Positions 1-13,410 of a stretch of 64,000 bases of DNA are shown in pieces (position 1 is the stretch's first letter; the number at the start of each line of letters is the position of its first letter). The DNA is from Nomia melanderi (taxonomy: Eukaryota; Arthropoda; Insecta; Hymenoptera; Halictidae): the NCBI RefSeq assembly GCF_051020985.1, contig NC_134999.1:14637660-14701659 (forward strand), written 5' to 3'. Position numbers and translations under genes: made by a program. The notes under the pieces were generated by a model that saw nothing but the letters and a program-made list of their open reading frames with translations, did no database searches and was not told where the DNA came from.

Positions 1-3000
1 ATATATACATGAAAACATTGAATTCTTATGTTTATAAATTACAAACTGCAAGATATACTAGGAGTAAACGGACTTTTACTTAATTTAATATAAATCTCTG
101 TGAAAATATTAAAGTTTCATACGATTTATTAAATAATGTGACATTATAAATATTATTAATAAATTGAATAGCTCGGAATTAATACTAACTATTTCTGAAT
201 TATCGAGAAAGAGATGTTTTCGTGAAATGTCGTTCGATGGGTTAAATACTAATATTAAATTCAATGATATTAGTAATTAATAACAGTAACATTATTCGTA
301 ACCTTACAGTTACTAATATTCATAATTGCTTAATGGTAATGGATATTCGTAGTAGCGTCGTAAAATATTAATGTATAATTAATCCAAGAACATTTCGCAA
401 AAACTTTTTCCAGTTCGACCACTGTTATTATGAACCATTCGATTCTGAGTGTTTACGATCGTTTCTTTTTTTTAATGGCATTACACTGAGACGAACAGCT
501 GATGGACGGTACCGATAAATTGGAAATTTACATAAAGTGGGTAATTAGACTCCGAAGGCTTTTTACGAAATATGGTTAGATGACTATTATTATTAAGCCG
601 TACTGCGTGTGCAAGGCTTTTCAATAACTCTAATAGGGTGACGCATCGAGGGTTAACTACGACTTATGCCATGATCGTTATCTAGTATATAGAGAACTCT
701 TTGTGCCCCGACTCGTTTTTATTAAACGACTATAGACCCAATAATTTTTATAGATAGCTAGTTACAGCGTATGGTGGCGAGGACATCGAACATTAATAAC
801 GGAAATAATTATGTTAGTAAGTATTAATAAATATCACTTCATAAATATTAATAATAATTCGTATAATTTACTTTTAATTAGGGCACACTCACGATGATTT
901 TCCTGTAATCAATGAAATGTCGCAATGGAGCTGTCTGTGATTGTTCTACAAAATAAAAGATATATTCTCTGCAAGTGTTTGTATTTATAAGACTCGTTTT
1001 TAAGTAACTCAATTATTACACAAGGAGTTTTAATTACTTTCAATTCAATATATTTATAGTGAACGTACTGATCATACATTTACAATATGATGCCAATAAA
1101 TTGAATAGAAGTTTCTGTATTGTATGTTTAATTAATATTTTATGATTGTATTAAAATAAATAGTAATTTTTCATTTGCTAGAAATTTGTATATAATACAA
1201 AATATTATGGTAATTTTTTCTTTCATGCTGAAGAAGTTTTGGCTATTGAATATTATTATTCATTTACTATTGAATATTATTCTTCTTGTCTATCATTTCT
1301 TTCTCAATTATAATCGATACAATTGCATTGTCATTAATGATTTATTGAAAAATGGAGACAATTTCTAGATTTATTCTACGCCTACAGTTTCTGTTTAATA
1401 ATTACAAAGTTAATAATTAAAATTTATTAATTAAAAAGTACAATAACCGATAAAAGGAGACTAATATTTGATTTGAACTGAAAAGAATCGAGTGATATTT
1501 ATATTGGTTCAATTCTGTTTGGAATCTTAATATGACGATTAACGAAGCAATAACTCTTGGGAACATATGTAACTATACTCCACGGATCGATAGTAAAAGT
1601 ATTCTGAAAGTAATCAATCACTTCTTTGAAACGAGATGCGCTGCTATCGATGTCGGGAAACGATATTCACAGCGTGGTAATTACGCAGATTTGTTTCTCA
1701 AGAACTAGCGAGAGATCTCGTTAGTACTAGACTATCGTGTACCGGAAGCAAGCTGCAACGTAGCTGTTAATTAAATCATCCGTGAAGCAGAATAATAACA
1801 AGTCGAATGAACAACGATAGTACCCTTTTGTGTGAATAATCATTCTGCTGGTTCAGGTTAACAAAAATTACACACCGGATACGTATCTAATGCTTAGAAT
1901 CATTAAACTATCTAAAATACTAATAACAATACTAAATATCTATTGACAATACATTTATTCTTTCGGAGCATCTTTAAAATATTACTTGGTAGCACTAAAT
2001 AATCATTACAGTCATTATTGTCTATAAGTAATAAATTATACTAATTATACGAATTTTTCAGCAAATATTTAAAATTCAAAGACATCTAGTACATATTGTA
2101 ATTTTAAGTTACACTTACTTGTTTTACAATTTTCCAGCATCTACTATCTAGTACTAACAAAATATTATACATAAGAAACCTAACGTTTGTCTTTACTTAT
2201 ATTCAATATCTATAAATATTTTTTACGACACAGTAATGCAATTGCAACTATATCTTTACAAACGACATTAAATACACAGAATTATAAAAATGAAGATGGC
2301 GAGTCACTGTGTTAGTACTTAAATTAGTTAATTGAAATAAACAGTTTCTGGTCAGAGACAGTCCCATCTTTCACATATTAGCATCTTAATTAAGTAGTGA
2401 TACGACTGGGAGATTACACAAGCCAATATTGAAGAGACATCAACCATGTCAGGTGGAACATTCTCAGGCACCGGTTGCTCTATCAAGATATTCACCTCCG
2501 GGCATTGTATCATTATCTAACTTCTGTTTCAAATGCTGAACACATTTTGCGATATGATAACCTCGTCAAATCAAGTAGCCATTAAAAAGCTGTTGCGACT
2601 GTAGCAACGTTCAATGAGAAATCGCAATGTAAATACTTACGCAGATAGTTTTGTATCGCGCTTCAAATGAATTTCTTTTATTATTTTACCGTTTTAATTG
2701 CCTTACAATATCCAATCAGACTCGCAATGAAGATATATCGGAACGAATACAGCGAATGCAAATATTATTCGCTTCTTTTAAGACGCAATGAAACTCTTCT
2801 TACTTTTTATCAATGCTCGAGCTTCACGGTGAATGTGGACTAGCAATGAACATAAAAGTCCTGTTTCTCAGAGTCTCCCTTGAGACTTCCCTTCGTCGTA
2901 ACTCTTTAACTACGTAAAATAATGAAAATATGCGAGCTAATACTACTCGATGCAGCTCTACGGCAAAACGAAAATTCTCGTGTTGCTCCGTTAGCAAAAA

Positions 3001-3049
3001 TCTGCTATCACATCTCTTCTATCTTCAAAAACAAAGATAAATTTCTTTT
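1..3049. other. AT-rich intronic or downstream DNA, no feature found
   Basis: Very AT-rich with many TAAT/ATTA runs. I found no open frame with coding character, RNA gene or clear repeat border. It lies left of exon 3, so it is intron 3 or beyond the gene. Confidence 0.6.
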
Positions 3050-3461
3050 TTAACACATTGCGTACCGGCTAATTTTCAGAAAACTGAATTGTGATGGCAA
3101 TTTTCACTGAGGTCAACTTATATCACTATACCTGGAAAAACTCAGATATCATATTGTTATGTAATATATTTTAAATGATCAATTCGAATTAAATTTTATA
3201 TTTTTTCAATGTTGTGGTAATTAGCGAAGTTGCATAGCTAAGTGTCTTTATATAAAAACGAGATTTCCGGACATTTATTGTAGTTTATTCTATTGTTCCT
3301 AAAGATCGATGTTCGTCCGTAGATCTAGGAAATCAAATGCTTAAAATGTATTATTAGGAACCGTAATCACATAATTGAATCGATCAAAATAGACCAAATT
3401 ACCAAATGTTTATAAAATTCAATACGAGTCAAACTGGCTCGTTCCGTGAGCCTAGTGTTAA
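3050..3461. mobile_element. Chimeric TTAA MITE: family G left half, family H right half
   Basis: The left part (3050 to about 3268) matches the complete G element at 55115-55339 almost base for base up to the AAAACGAGATTTC region. The right part (about 3270-3461) matches the H element at 56318-56540. It ends with the H terminus CCTAGTGTTAA and a near-palindrome GAGTCAAACTGGCTC 17 bp inside the end. Each end has its own family's terminus and TTAA, so this looks like a recombinant or an H inserted in G with loss of both inner ends. Confidence 0.7.
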
Positions 3462-5071
3462 GTAATTATAATGTATTGTCAGACAATTCATAGACAATTA
3501 GACAATTTTAGATTAGAAATAAAAGCAAACCAAAGTAAATAAGTGAATTTGTCGAAATGTTCTTTAACATTTACCCACGATTAGCAACTGTAGTCAGGAA
3601 ACTAGAGAAGTAACAGAGGGATGCAGTTCAACATTATTTTTTCAGACTTTGTTATTATTACGATCTATGATCAGACATATAGGGACGTGCTCTGACGTGA
3701 ACGTGTTATCTAGAGTTGGCGAGAGCGAGGTCAAAAGATTAAAAAGAATCGGCGACACGAAAACTGCGTAGCCGTCATAAACTCGCGGATCGATCACATA
3801 GCGGTACCAGCCAGTACTCTGAAATCTACAGCCCGACAAGGTGAGTATATCATGTTCCTGAATTTTAAAGCTCTTAGATAACTTGTAAAAGTTTATGGTT
3901 ATCTGGCTTTCAGAACGCGCGCGTACATCGTACCCTCGTTTCCGCAGAATTATTCACCTTTCCGCCGTTCCGACGTTTCATTGACAGAATACTTATCGAA
4001 ACTAGTGGTACTTCCTCAACGAGCTGTACGTTTGGAATGAATAATTTTTGAAAAACACGAATACCAATCGAAATGCAGGAATTGTATAACGCGTAATGTT
4101 CAAATATTACGTGGGCTCTGAACACAGTTTTTAGATGAATATCTGGAATTTCGAATTGGTGGTTGATCAATGAATTGTATATTTCAAATGAATTATTTGA
4201 GACAGATGCAAATATCATTCGAAATGCAGAAATATTTGGTTTTGAGTTAGTGATTGATTAAGGAGCTTAAGTACATTTAATATAAATATTGAAAGTAAAT
4301 TATAAACGATATAGATATCGATTAAAAAGTTCTAACTAGATATCAGTCAAGACAGAAATGGTAAAATACAGAATATTAAATAACGAAATACCCAGATAAA
4401 ATATTAAAGAATCATTTCAAATTTGACGAAAATTTCCTCCTCGAATATAAAGTTTCACATCAAAAAATATTTTAAAACCGTTCAGGTGGCAGTAATAATA
4501 AAAATCTCAACCCTTATTAAACTGTCTCCCGGAAAATACTGCTGTTCCGTCAGAAAGTGCGGTGCTCGTTAGAAAAACGAGAAATGAAAGGAAAACTACG
4601 TGATATTTTCTTGATATAATCCTCTTGAAGGTGCACGGAACGCTGTCGAGCGTCCTGGAAATGTTTTTAGGTAGGATTGCGACGCGTCTCGCCGATACAC
4701 AGTCTGGAGACAAAACGGACACTCTCGAAAATGAGGATTTCTGGAAAGAGAATGGGAGAGCAGACTATAGGCGCCCGATGCGCCCAAGAAAAAGTATTAT
4801 CCTTGAAACGTGGCATCTTTTTCAGAATCCAGTCGGAACGGAGGACCCGCGCGCGCGGAGATAAATGCAGCCGCTGCACGATGGCGCGTTTGAATCGGGC
4901 GACTCGCAAAGGAAACACAATGCAGCCCACTTGCATCGGAATTAAGTAAATGAAATGAATCCTTCGCGAACAAGTTTTCTATTTCTTGCTTGAATTCTGG
5001 GAAGTCGTTCGTTGAAGATCAAATGCATGGTGGAGTCAACAAGAATAAAATGTAAAATGATTCTTGTGATT
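3462..5071. other. Non-coding stretch with two GC-richer islands
   Basis: Islands at about 3640-3840 and 4600-4950 have mixed open frames on both strands. Isolated good-looking splice signals occur (GTGAGT after 3839 on plus; TCTTTCCAG near 4740 on minus), but no frame with conserved character connects them. They may be regulatory or old repeat sequence. Confidence 0.4.
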
Positions 5072-5313
5072 TTAACCCTTCGCACTCGAGAGGCGCATTT
5101 CAGTCGCCGTTTGATTCGATCCAAGAAAATGATAAAACTTAAAATTCAGTATTAAATTTTTATATAATGCACATGGAACATCGAAGTAAAATAGTTCTGT
5201 CACTTAATTTATGCGAGCTATTTCTTTATGTTAATTGTAAAAAATATCACTGACATTTCATCAGAAAATAATGAATATTTGCTGAGAAAAATATTCTCGA
5301 GTGCGAAGGTTAA
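5072..5313. mobile_element. TTAA MITE, family B
   Basis: Starts TTAACCCTTCGCACTCGAG and ends CTCGAGTGCGAAGGTTAA, a near-perfect 18-bp terminal inverted repeat with TTAA at both ends. Its interior (CATCAGAAAATAATGAATATTT near the right end) matches the B copies at 20253-20496 and 46692. Confidence 0.8.
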
Positions 5314-7635
5314 TAATTGATTACATGATAATTTAAGTTATACAGTATACTGTACGTATTGTTTATTATACCGTTAATTTATATTTATTATTATTCAATA
5401 ACTTAACTGATACATTATAGATATTATAACAGTATAACTTTAATAATATTACAAATTTGATGATATTAATTTTATATTATTACACTAATATTATATAAGA
5501 TACAATATTATAAATATTATTAAAATTACGCTATTATAATGTCTGTAATGTATAAGTTAAATTATTAAAAAGCATATCTGTTTTGAATTGACTAATACGA
5601 TTTCATTTCAATGAATATGATTCCTTCCTTGTCCTCATTTATTTCTTTAAATGAATTGATATTGTTATTTTGTTTTTTGACAGGAGTATCTCGACGTTTC
5701 ATAAGCACTGCGGGGAGTTTCATCGGGTTTCATACAGCACATTCATTTATCACAATTGAGACGCTAGGTGCAATAAGGATGCGAGCACAAAAACCTGATT
5801 CAGAAAGAACAGCGTTCGAAGAATAGAAGCTGGAATTGGTTAAATATCTGCAATCACGGTATACACAATTTCTGTGACTGGCGGAATGAACGCTTCAATT
5901 TTCAATCTCATTTCTGACATATTTGCTGTAATATTATAAGCAAAAGAAAAATGAAGTTAATCTCTTTTTACAGGCAATCATTTCACAGAACAATTTATTT
6001 TACGTAATTTTCAGCATTAAAGAATAACATTAACATTTCAAATTCTTTCTTGTATCTTATTGTTAGTTGTTCCTTTTTCAATTGTCTTGGAAATGTTAAA
6101 CATCCATTATTACAAGTTTTATTAGAATCACGTATGAATCACATTAAACACTCAGTAGATCTAGCGTTAACACTAAATGAAAATGCCTGGCTTTAAAATT
6201 TCATTTCAAATTCGTTCTTCTTCGTTCGTTTCAAATCAATTTCTATATTATCCGATTAATCAGCTTTCCAATTTATCTTTCCTTCTGCTCCCAGTCAGAA
6301 ATATTTATCGTTTAACCTGTTTACCTTTATTTGATAACTAGTCATGTATTTCACTAGTTACAGTAGATAAATAAAAGTGTATACAGAGTGTCGGTAAAAC
6401 AACAAATAATTGCCATCTTTTTTTACCCATAAAAGTAACCTCATTTTCGGAAAGGGCTTAGCATATGCAAAATGAGTAAAAGTAATGGTGTTTTACAATA
6501 TGTCGAAGTGCATTTTAGTTATTTCACTGTATAAAAGCCTGAAATTGTGGAAAATCCTGTTATTCCCGTCAGGTATTACTTCTGAATAAAGTATTCATGA
6601 GTGTACGTGTTTATGGTATTTTTCCCGATCTTTCCACGTAGAATGTACTGGAACGGTTTTGCGAAAAAAAATCTCGAATACCCAACAGGAGAGATATTAA
6701 GCTCGCCTTGACCGTAAAACCAGTCTCGTCTCAAGTATGCTACAAGCGCGTGACATTAAACGTGCGATCAAATTCAATCTTGGAACGGACACAGGGAACT
6801 AGTCGATTCGGTTATTCGAGATACCTCTCACGGACATCGGTCTATGGAGCTCCTATGTTGCCACGAAATATCAGGGAATTCCACATATCCATGTATTTAC
6901 ACGCGACCTATCAAGATACATACTTCCTGCATTTGGTCTCGTGAGACTGACTAGTACATGGGAAATTTTGTAGAATTGAACTGTTAATGAATTGAAATGT
7001 TCGAACATAAAATTGTAATTTTTATAAATTGAAATTGAAATACAGTACAAAATGAAATCGTAATTCTGATAAATTGAAATATTGTTCGAAATTAAAATTG
7101 AAATATAGTTTAACAATAAAATTGAAATTTTCTTACAAACCATTCCCCTATTAGGTCGGTCGGAATGTCTTGTTTTATTCTTCAATCTATACTTAATATA
7201 CGATATGCACATCTAAATAATATCAAAGATTTATAGAAAATGCTTAGATCATTATCCGCAGTTTTATAAAAAATCTTCGAAAACTTCCTTCATTCGATTT
7301 TGCAGCGAAGAACACGTAAATAAATATGCATATATATATTTCAATGGAAATGCCACGGATCTCAATTAATTTCAGTAAAATACCAATCAAACTTCCGAGG
7401 TTTCTTCGTCGTTTATTTTTCCAATATTCCAACACTTTGACGAATCTATTGATTTGTAATTATTAATACGCATGAGCGAGTTCAATGTCACTGATGACGC
7501 ATTGCAGACTTATCAATATAGCCAGATAAGTTGTCACAAGCCTGGAATATTTTTGAAATTGTAAACAGAAATAATGGCGATCTATTTTTCAACGGAAACC
7601 ACCTGAATGAATTTGTTTCAATATCTATGGAACGT
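5314..7635. other. AT-rich stretch with repeat remnants
   Basis: Contains a very decayed A1-like element ending in TCTAGCGTTAA at 6170 (start uncertain, about 5985), and a degenerate array of AAATTGAAAT-type units at about 6980-7130. The open frames at 6708-7212 come from the repeat. No gene was found. Confidence 0.45.
6980..7130. repeat. Degenerate AAATTGAAAT minisatellite
   Basis: Several imperfect units containing ATAAATTGAAAT or AAAATTGAAAT recur at 10-50 bp spacing. It has low complexity and no coding potential. Confidence 0.55.
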
Positions 7636-7874
7636 TTAACATTATTTCTACCGAAGGTGTCAAAAGACGCTTTTTGAAATTTTAACTTAAAATTATGTTC
7701 CCAGTTGAATAATTTTTCCTTGATTGAATTTTGGACGTTTCCTGTACTCAGTTTTATAATCGTTATTAGAAAAGTCGAAAAGTCAATTCAGAATATATGG
7801 CTAAGCTTGGAAAATAATTTTAAGTTAAAATTTCAAAAGATGTCTTCTGACACCTTCGGTAGAAATAGTGTTAA
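7636..7874. mobile_element. Hairpin MITE with about 60-bp inverted repeats
   Basis: The left arm (7636-7695) and right arm (7815-7874) are inverted copies with only a few mismatches, beginning TTAACA(T/C)TATTTCTACC and continuing GAAGGTGTCA. TTAA bounds both ends. The arms make up half of the element, so a transcript would form a long hairpin. The open frame across its right half is not a gene. Confidence 0.85.
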
Positions 7875-9250
7875 CGCGCACACCTGTACACCGCAACGCG
7901 AAACTTCACGTTTTACGACAGAAAATGAAAAGGATTTTCAATATGTCCAGCCGTTAATACAACTTTACTCGAGTTCTTCCTGTTATACGCTCTTATCCAT
8001 CTTTCATTTCAGCAAACAGCAACGTTCCATTTATTTTTTGCTATAATTCGTGGACCTTGAGCCGTTTTACGGATCATGAGATTTTCCCGTATGAAATTAT
8101 TTTACTGCACTGTAAGTGCCGTAACGCGTTGCATACTTGTCGGGTAATTATTTTTGCACAATGAAATTCTCATTAACGAAAAGTGAACTTATTTCAATAA
8201 TAATTACCTAACAGACCGTAAAGCCGGAATTTTAAATAAATTTAGGTTCATAATTACGACCTCGCGACGTTATTTCGTTTTATTCAAATGAAAAGCAAAA
8301 ATTCACTTAGAGGAATTTTAAAAATTTTAAATAAATATGGCAATTGCAACTTTTATACGTTATCTTTACAACTGTGCGTATTAATTTCGAGCGTGACGTA
8401 ACGTTCCAAACGTTCATTCGTGTTGCCCCATTAAAATGCAGAATAAAAATTCCATAAATGTAGGTTAATTATAGTTCTGTCATTTTCTACAGTTGTACAT
8501 GTTAACGAGAAATTTGATATAAATTGTCAAATATTCACTCGCATCTCTCCAAAATAGAGAACGTAGAACAAGATTACAGAAGAAGCTAGGAAACAAAATC
8601 TTCAATCATCACAGGTTAATAATCGTAATCTCCTCATTCTTATACCCATCTGAACCAAAACGAAATATAAAAAATATCAATTCAAAAAATAAAATATTCT
8701 ACAAAACTTTTCGTCTTTTACCCACCAGAAACTCCGAGTTATCCTCTGATGAAGTAAGTAATCTCAAACTATAGAATGACAATGCTTCAGTAAAACTTCC
8801 TTATTTCCAGTGAAGCAACGAAACCTGTGTTATAAATCAAAATCCGTTACACACAACCGGTTTCCAAATTAGCAGAGACGATAGAAACCGACCGAAAATT
8901 TGGAAATACGTATTCCATCGTACATGTACCGATATCATAGCGAATATCATTCGTTGATGACCTCGCGCGCCAATTTAGCTTGCCGGACAGCAGTGCATGG
9001 GTGCAATTCCAAGAATCTCATTAAACGTGTTCCACGTAATTAATTAGGCAGGTGCACGGAAATGAAATGGAACAGGAACGTCAATAATCCAATAGTTTAC
9101 CTAGATAAAACGAACCAACGCATCGTCCCACATTCGCCCTGTGTTGGCACGATCATTGCTGATCCGAGGAACTTTACCCGCAGCAACTTCACTGTTGCCA
9201 CCTTGACACGATCAGGTGATCCCTAGTAAATTCAGCTTGAACATTCCTGT
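7875..9250. other. Non-coding AT-rich stretch
   Basis: No gene, RNA or clear repeat seen. The 8900-9240 part is somewhat GC-richer but has stops in every frame. Confidence 0.5.
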
Positions 9251-9298
9251 TTAAACCTTTGCACTGGAGAGCTGACTCTCAGTCACCATTTGATTTAA
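9251..9298. mobile_element. Family B left-end fragment
   Basis: TTAAACCTTTGCACTGGAG, then the subterminal inverted repeat GAGAG-CTGA-CTCTC, as in the intact B copies. The element is cut off where an A1 terminus begins at TTAA 9295-9298. Confidence 0.6.
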
Positions 9299-9483
9299 CA
9301 CTAGAACTACTGAGTAATTAATACGATTGATATGTAATTCCTCTAAAAATTGTAACGGTAGATTAGCTTTCGTTTGTTTAGACATTCATCAAAGCATTCA
9401 AGTGAAACTATTTATTTTCAACATCATTTCGAATATTCAATACTTTTAAGATATCAATGTAATTGCGAAACAAGTAAATCATT
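9295..9483. mobile_element. Family A1 MITE, inverted and truncated
   Basis: Starts TTAACACTAGAACTACTGAG and continues with the reverse of the A1 interior (AAACTATTTATTTTCAA, CATTTCGAATATTCAAT). The far terminus is missing. A second A1-like terminus, TTAACACTAGAACTATTGAG, follows at 9549 and soon loses similarity. Confidence 0.6.
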
Positions 9484-9548
9484 GAGAAATAATTATGAAA
9501 GTGAGATTCTTCATAAGAAAGTATCAGTATAAAGAATAGGAACTTAAA

Positions 9549-10820
9549 TTAACACTAGAACTATTGAGTAATTAATACGACTGACACGTAATGTAATATC
9601 TGTAATTTATTTATTAAAGTTTCGGCTTCTAGAAATAATTTAATTACGAAACCATTTCGTAATAAATCTCATTGAAACGAGTCACTGACTTTTCCATTCA
9701 TACGAATTGCTCTTTTCCAAACGTTCATTTAATTGTGATGTTTCAATCAAATCATTTATTCATCGGACCGCGGTATTTTCATTCAACATAGATCTTTTTA
9801 AATTAAAGTAAATTCAAATAGGGATCTTCAGCAAGCAAAAAAATTTATTCTTATTGTGTAACTTCCCACAAACGTTTGGTATAGACATCAATGAACATGA
9901 TATGGCAATACATAATATTTTTATATTAATTCCGGCGCCAGTCAACTTTGACCTCTCTGATTTCAACAAAATTCATATCGTTCTACATTTCAAATAAGTG
10001 GTCGCTATAATATTTTGGAAACTTAATTTTTTTTCTACTAGGTGTTCTCTTGAAAAATATAATGAGTAATATTTTTAAACGATTTCTCCTTATTTTTCAT
10101 AATGATTAGTTTAATAGAATATTTTTACATACTAATGTAAAAAGATAATTATAATTATCAATCTTAACTCAATTACTCTCTCACAAACCCCAGTAATCAA
10201 AATAAATAAAAAAAATTATAATAAACTGACGAAGATGCTTTCAAAGATTATTTCTTATAGAATTTGGAATGTATATTCTTTTCTAAATAAGATACTACCG
10301 CTAGATTAAATGTGTTCTATATATTAATTAATTTATGCATACATCAATAACAAAAATATTAATAGTAACGTTACACGTTACTAATGTTTCGAAGATTTAA
10401 GCACACCAGTGTGTCGTATTTCAATCATTACTATTAATAACTTCAAGATGTAATTAATTACTGTATGAACATTCTACGCGCACATATTTTGTGTAAAATT
10501 GTAAATTATAGTGAACATTTCAACCTATGACACGACGTAGAGACTGCTTTAAATCTAGGTATAGTTTTAAATCCCCTTTCATAAGATGACGTAAAATAAT
10601 TGCAAAAGACCTGTTTGTAATATAGTTTCTAAGATGCTCTACGCGATGAGCCAATACGCGTGAATCACAATCGATGTCTATGAATCGTGTGTGTTTCATT
10701 TACTAGAAATAGAAAGAAGTAATTGCTTAATAGAATTCATACGTCGAATGACGTATAAATACGACACACATTAAATACGACACAGATTGTAACATCGAAT
10801 TCTACGTTCTATTTATTGTT
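9549..10820. other. AT-rich stretch, A1 end fragment at its left border
   Basis: Only the first 50 or so bases match the A1 terminus. The remainder is AT-rich with no supported feature. Confidence 0.4.
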
Positions 10821-10971
10821 TTGTATTAAATAAATACTACCCAATCATTTCTACATTTTAATAAAAGTTTCGATGTTACATTAATATTTTAATAACGATT
10901 CATAATTATGTTAAAGCACTTTATAAGACATCACAAAGCAGAAATTGTATTTTTATATTTTATTCTATTTT
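10821..10971 (+). repeat. Left arm of a 150-bp inverted repeat
   Basis: Its reverse complement recurs at 13260-13410 at roughly 85% identity by eye, including the stretch GAAATTGTATTTTTATATTT. The arms are 2.3 kb apart. They could be long terminal inverted repeats of a decayed DNA transposon or an inverted duplication. Confidence 0.75.
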
Positions 10972-13259
10972 AAATATTATTTATTTCAAATTTTCGTTAA
11001 ATTCGAAATAATAATACAGCTGATATAAATGCGAAATCACGTTTCGTATGTTTCTATTTTACATAAAAAATGTGTATTATTCGTATTATCACGATAATTC
11101 CTTTCCACTCAGTGTACCAATCGAATAAACATCATACATTTTCAATTTGCCTTAAATTTAAACCGGCAGCGATATCCAAATGAATTTAAAATCACGTTTC
11201 ATGCGTTTCCCTCGCGCAGCAAAACCATTTCCCATTGTTCAAAGATTTACTATGGAACAAAACCGACAGGCGCCTGTCCCCCTTTTTTTTCTTTTTTATT
11301 TTATTTTACATTTACAAGCCGAGTGCACCATGGACAGAATCGACAACCGGCGGGGAAAAAAATTCACGAGAAATTCGTGCTTTCACTCAACCGTCCACTC
11401 GCTTCCCCGCAGCCCGGTGCGCCTTAAATTTTTCAACGACACCTTTCCTTCGGCTTACGAATGTTTCATGTAACTTCCGTGCACGGCTCGCTTCGCCTAA
11501 GAAATATACAGTTGGATCTTGTATTTTACGTCTGACCTACATTCCGATATGCTCGGCATATCCTTGTGCAAGTACTTACATGCATACAGTTGATGCTTTA
11601 CTTATCTTGCAAAGGAACTTCGGCGACTCGAGCATTCCGATTTTTTCGACACTTTGAAAGCTTATAGAGGAGCTGGAAATAGGTATGTATCGGACAATTT
11701 TTGTTCGATCCAAGTTTGCTCCTTCAGAGTGAAATCGTAAATGGAAATGGCTGTCGACCTATCTTTCTTTTATATTTCTGAAACTGCAGCGGATATGAGA
11801 AATATTCGAAATAAATATTGAAGGGTCTTTCATGTTTTATTCAATGATGTTATTGAATTAATTGAAATTTTCGGTTTAAGTAAAATATATGTTGTTGTTT
11901 ATTATCTGTATTTGTTCTCTACGAAGTTCGCTCCACGAGATAGAGAATTTAAACGGTTTTATAGCAAGCACGGCGGGGCATGTTTTATTCAAACGAAAAC
12001 CTTTACTAACTTAATAGTGTCATTTTATGGAATATTGAAGATATCTTCGATTTTTATTCAAAAGGTTTTTTATATCCGTTTTAATAATAAATGGTAGTCT
12101 ATGGAAAACGTAGTACGTTTTTAGCATATCGTCGGTCGAAATGAGAAAATCTGTTTTGTTAACACGAAGAAAATAGTATTTTGAGATTATTTTTTTATAG
12201 TGAGAATTGAACGGTGTCTTATTGGTATGTTTGAATAATGATGTTGGATAATGATTTAACGCTGTAATAATGCATCGTGTGTACGCATGAAACGGAAGAT
12301 GGTAAATAAACATCATTAAACGATGATGTATATTATAGATTCTATGAAAACGGTAAATGTTCGTATACTCTTGAGGAATAATGTATATAAAAAATGTTTA
12401 TATTTCAAGGAAATAAACGTCCAAGTAAACAATTGCGATATAGCATGAATATTGCATTTCCAGAAATATTTATTGAATCAATATCAGGAAAACGCGCAAC
12501 GCTGCTCCAATAAATATGTCCCGGCAAGCAAACGAAAAAGCGAATCGATGAAATATTAATTACGTTGAAATTCATTGGAAGCTTTGGACTCCTGTTACGA
12601 TTTAATATTTAATATCAATGTAACATGTTACTTTTATATTTAACTATTCGTTCATACTGATATTATTCATATGTATGCAATTATACATAAAAAAAAACAT
12701 TTCATGCGACGCATTCAGCATATATTCATGAAATTCATGAATTAGCATAAGAACATCATTAAATTTGTGAGCCAGTAAATCATTATTTATGGTCACTTAT
12801 ATTACACTCTATGTGAATGTCAAAAAGTTCGAGAAGCAATAAAAGAATACATGATAATAGAGTCATTACATGTGTAGTTTTTATGCACATACAGATGTAC
12901 GAGAAAAGAATCTAGAGATAATGTAAATTTATAAGTAACACAAATTTCTAGACACTTTGTATCGAAGTTTTATGTTATATTTTTCTGTTAGTTTCTTTCC
13001 CCTACAATATGCAACCTATACTATTGTATACCTAGATAATAACAATATCGGTTCAACAAATATTCTCTGGCAAAATGAGAATCATCTAAATGAGAACTCT
13101 TCAACGTCGGAACTGCCAGACAAATTGGAATGAGCCACTTCAAGTTTCTTCTACAATTAAAACGTACAATTCCTTTTCAATTTCAGTATTTACTAATTAC
13201 ACAACATAATCCACCAAAAATATCAATGAACAGACCTTTATAATTTGCACATGAATGAT
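10972..13259. other. Spacer between the two inverted-repeat arms
   Basis: If the arms are transposon ends, this 2.3-kb spacer should hold transposase remnants. The open frames at 11180-11657 and on minus at 12020-12316 show no recognisable transposase motif. The spacer is otherwise AT-rich. Confidence 0.4.
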
Positions 13260-13410
13260 GAAATAGAATAAAATATAAAAATACAATTTCTGCTTTGTGA
13301 CGTCTTATAAGGTGCTTAACATGATTATGAATCGTTATTAAAATATTAATACGATATCGAAACTTTGATTAAAGTGTAAAAATAACTTTGGTAGTATTTA
13401 TTTCATACGA
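13260..13410 (-). repeat. Right arm of a 150-bp inverted repeat
   Basis: Inverted partner of 10821-10971. Similarity stops near 13410 at the GTAGTATTTATTTCATAC end. Confidence 0.75.

Noticed and set aside
3642..3839. Minus-strand frame, and a plus-strand AAG/GTGAGT donor at its edge
   Set aside because: The donor is on the strand opposite the frame. The plus frame has no start or acceptor before a TAG. No consistent exon on either strand.
4507..4936. Possible next exon of the membrane protein gene (good TCTTTCCAG and GTCTCCAG acceptors on minus)
   Set aside because: Joined in phase 1, one option stops after 24 codons and the other gives an unconvincing 60-residue end. Many competing frames occur on both strands.
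6388..6610. TACAGAGTGTCGGTAAAAC as a possible retroelement or SINE end, with TACAGGGTGTTCTGTC at 46313
   Set aside because: The two share only a short prefix and diverge at once. No second end or poly-A tail.
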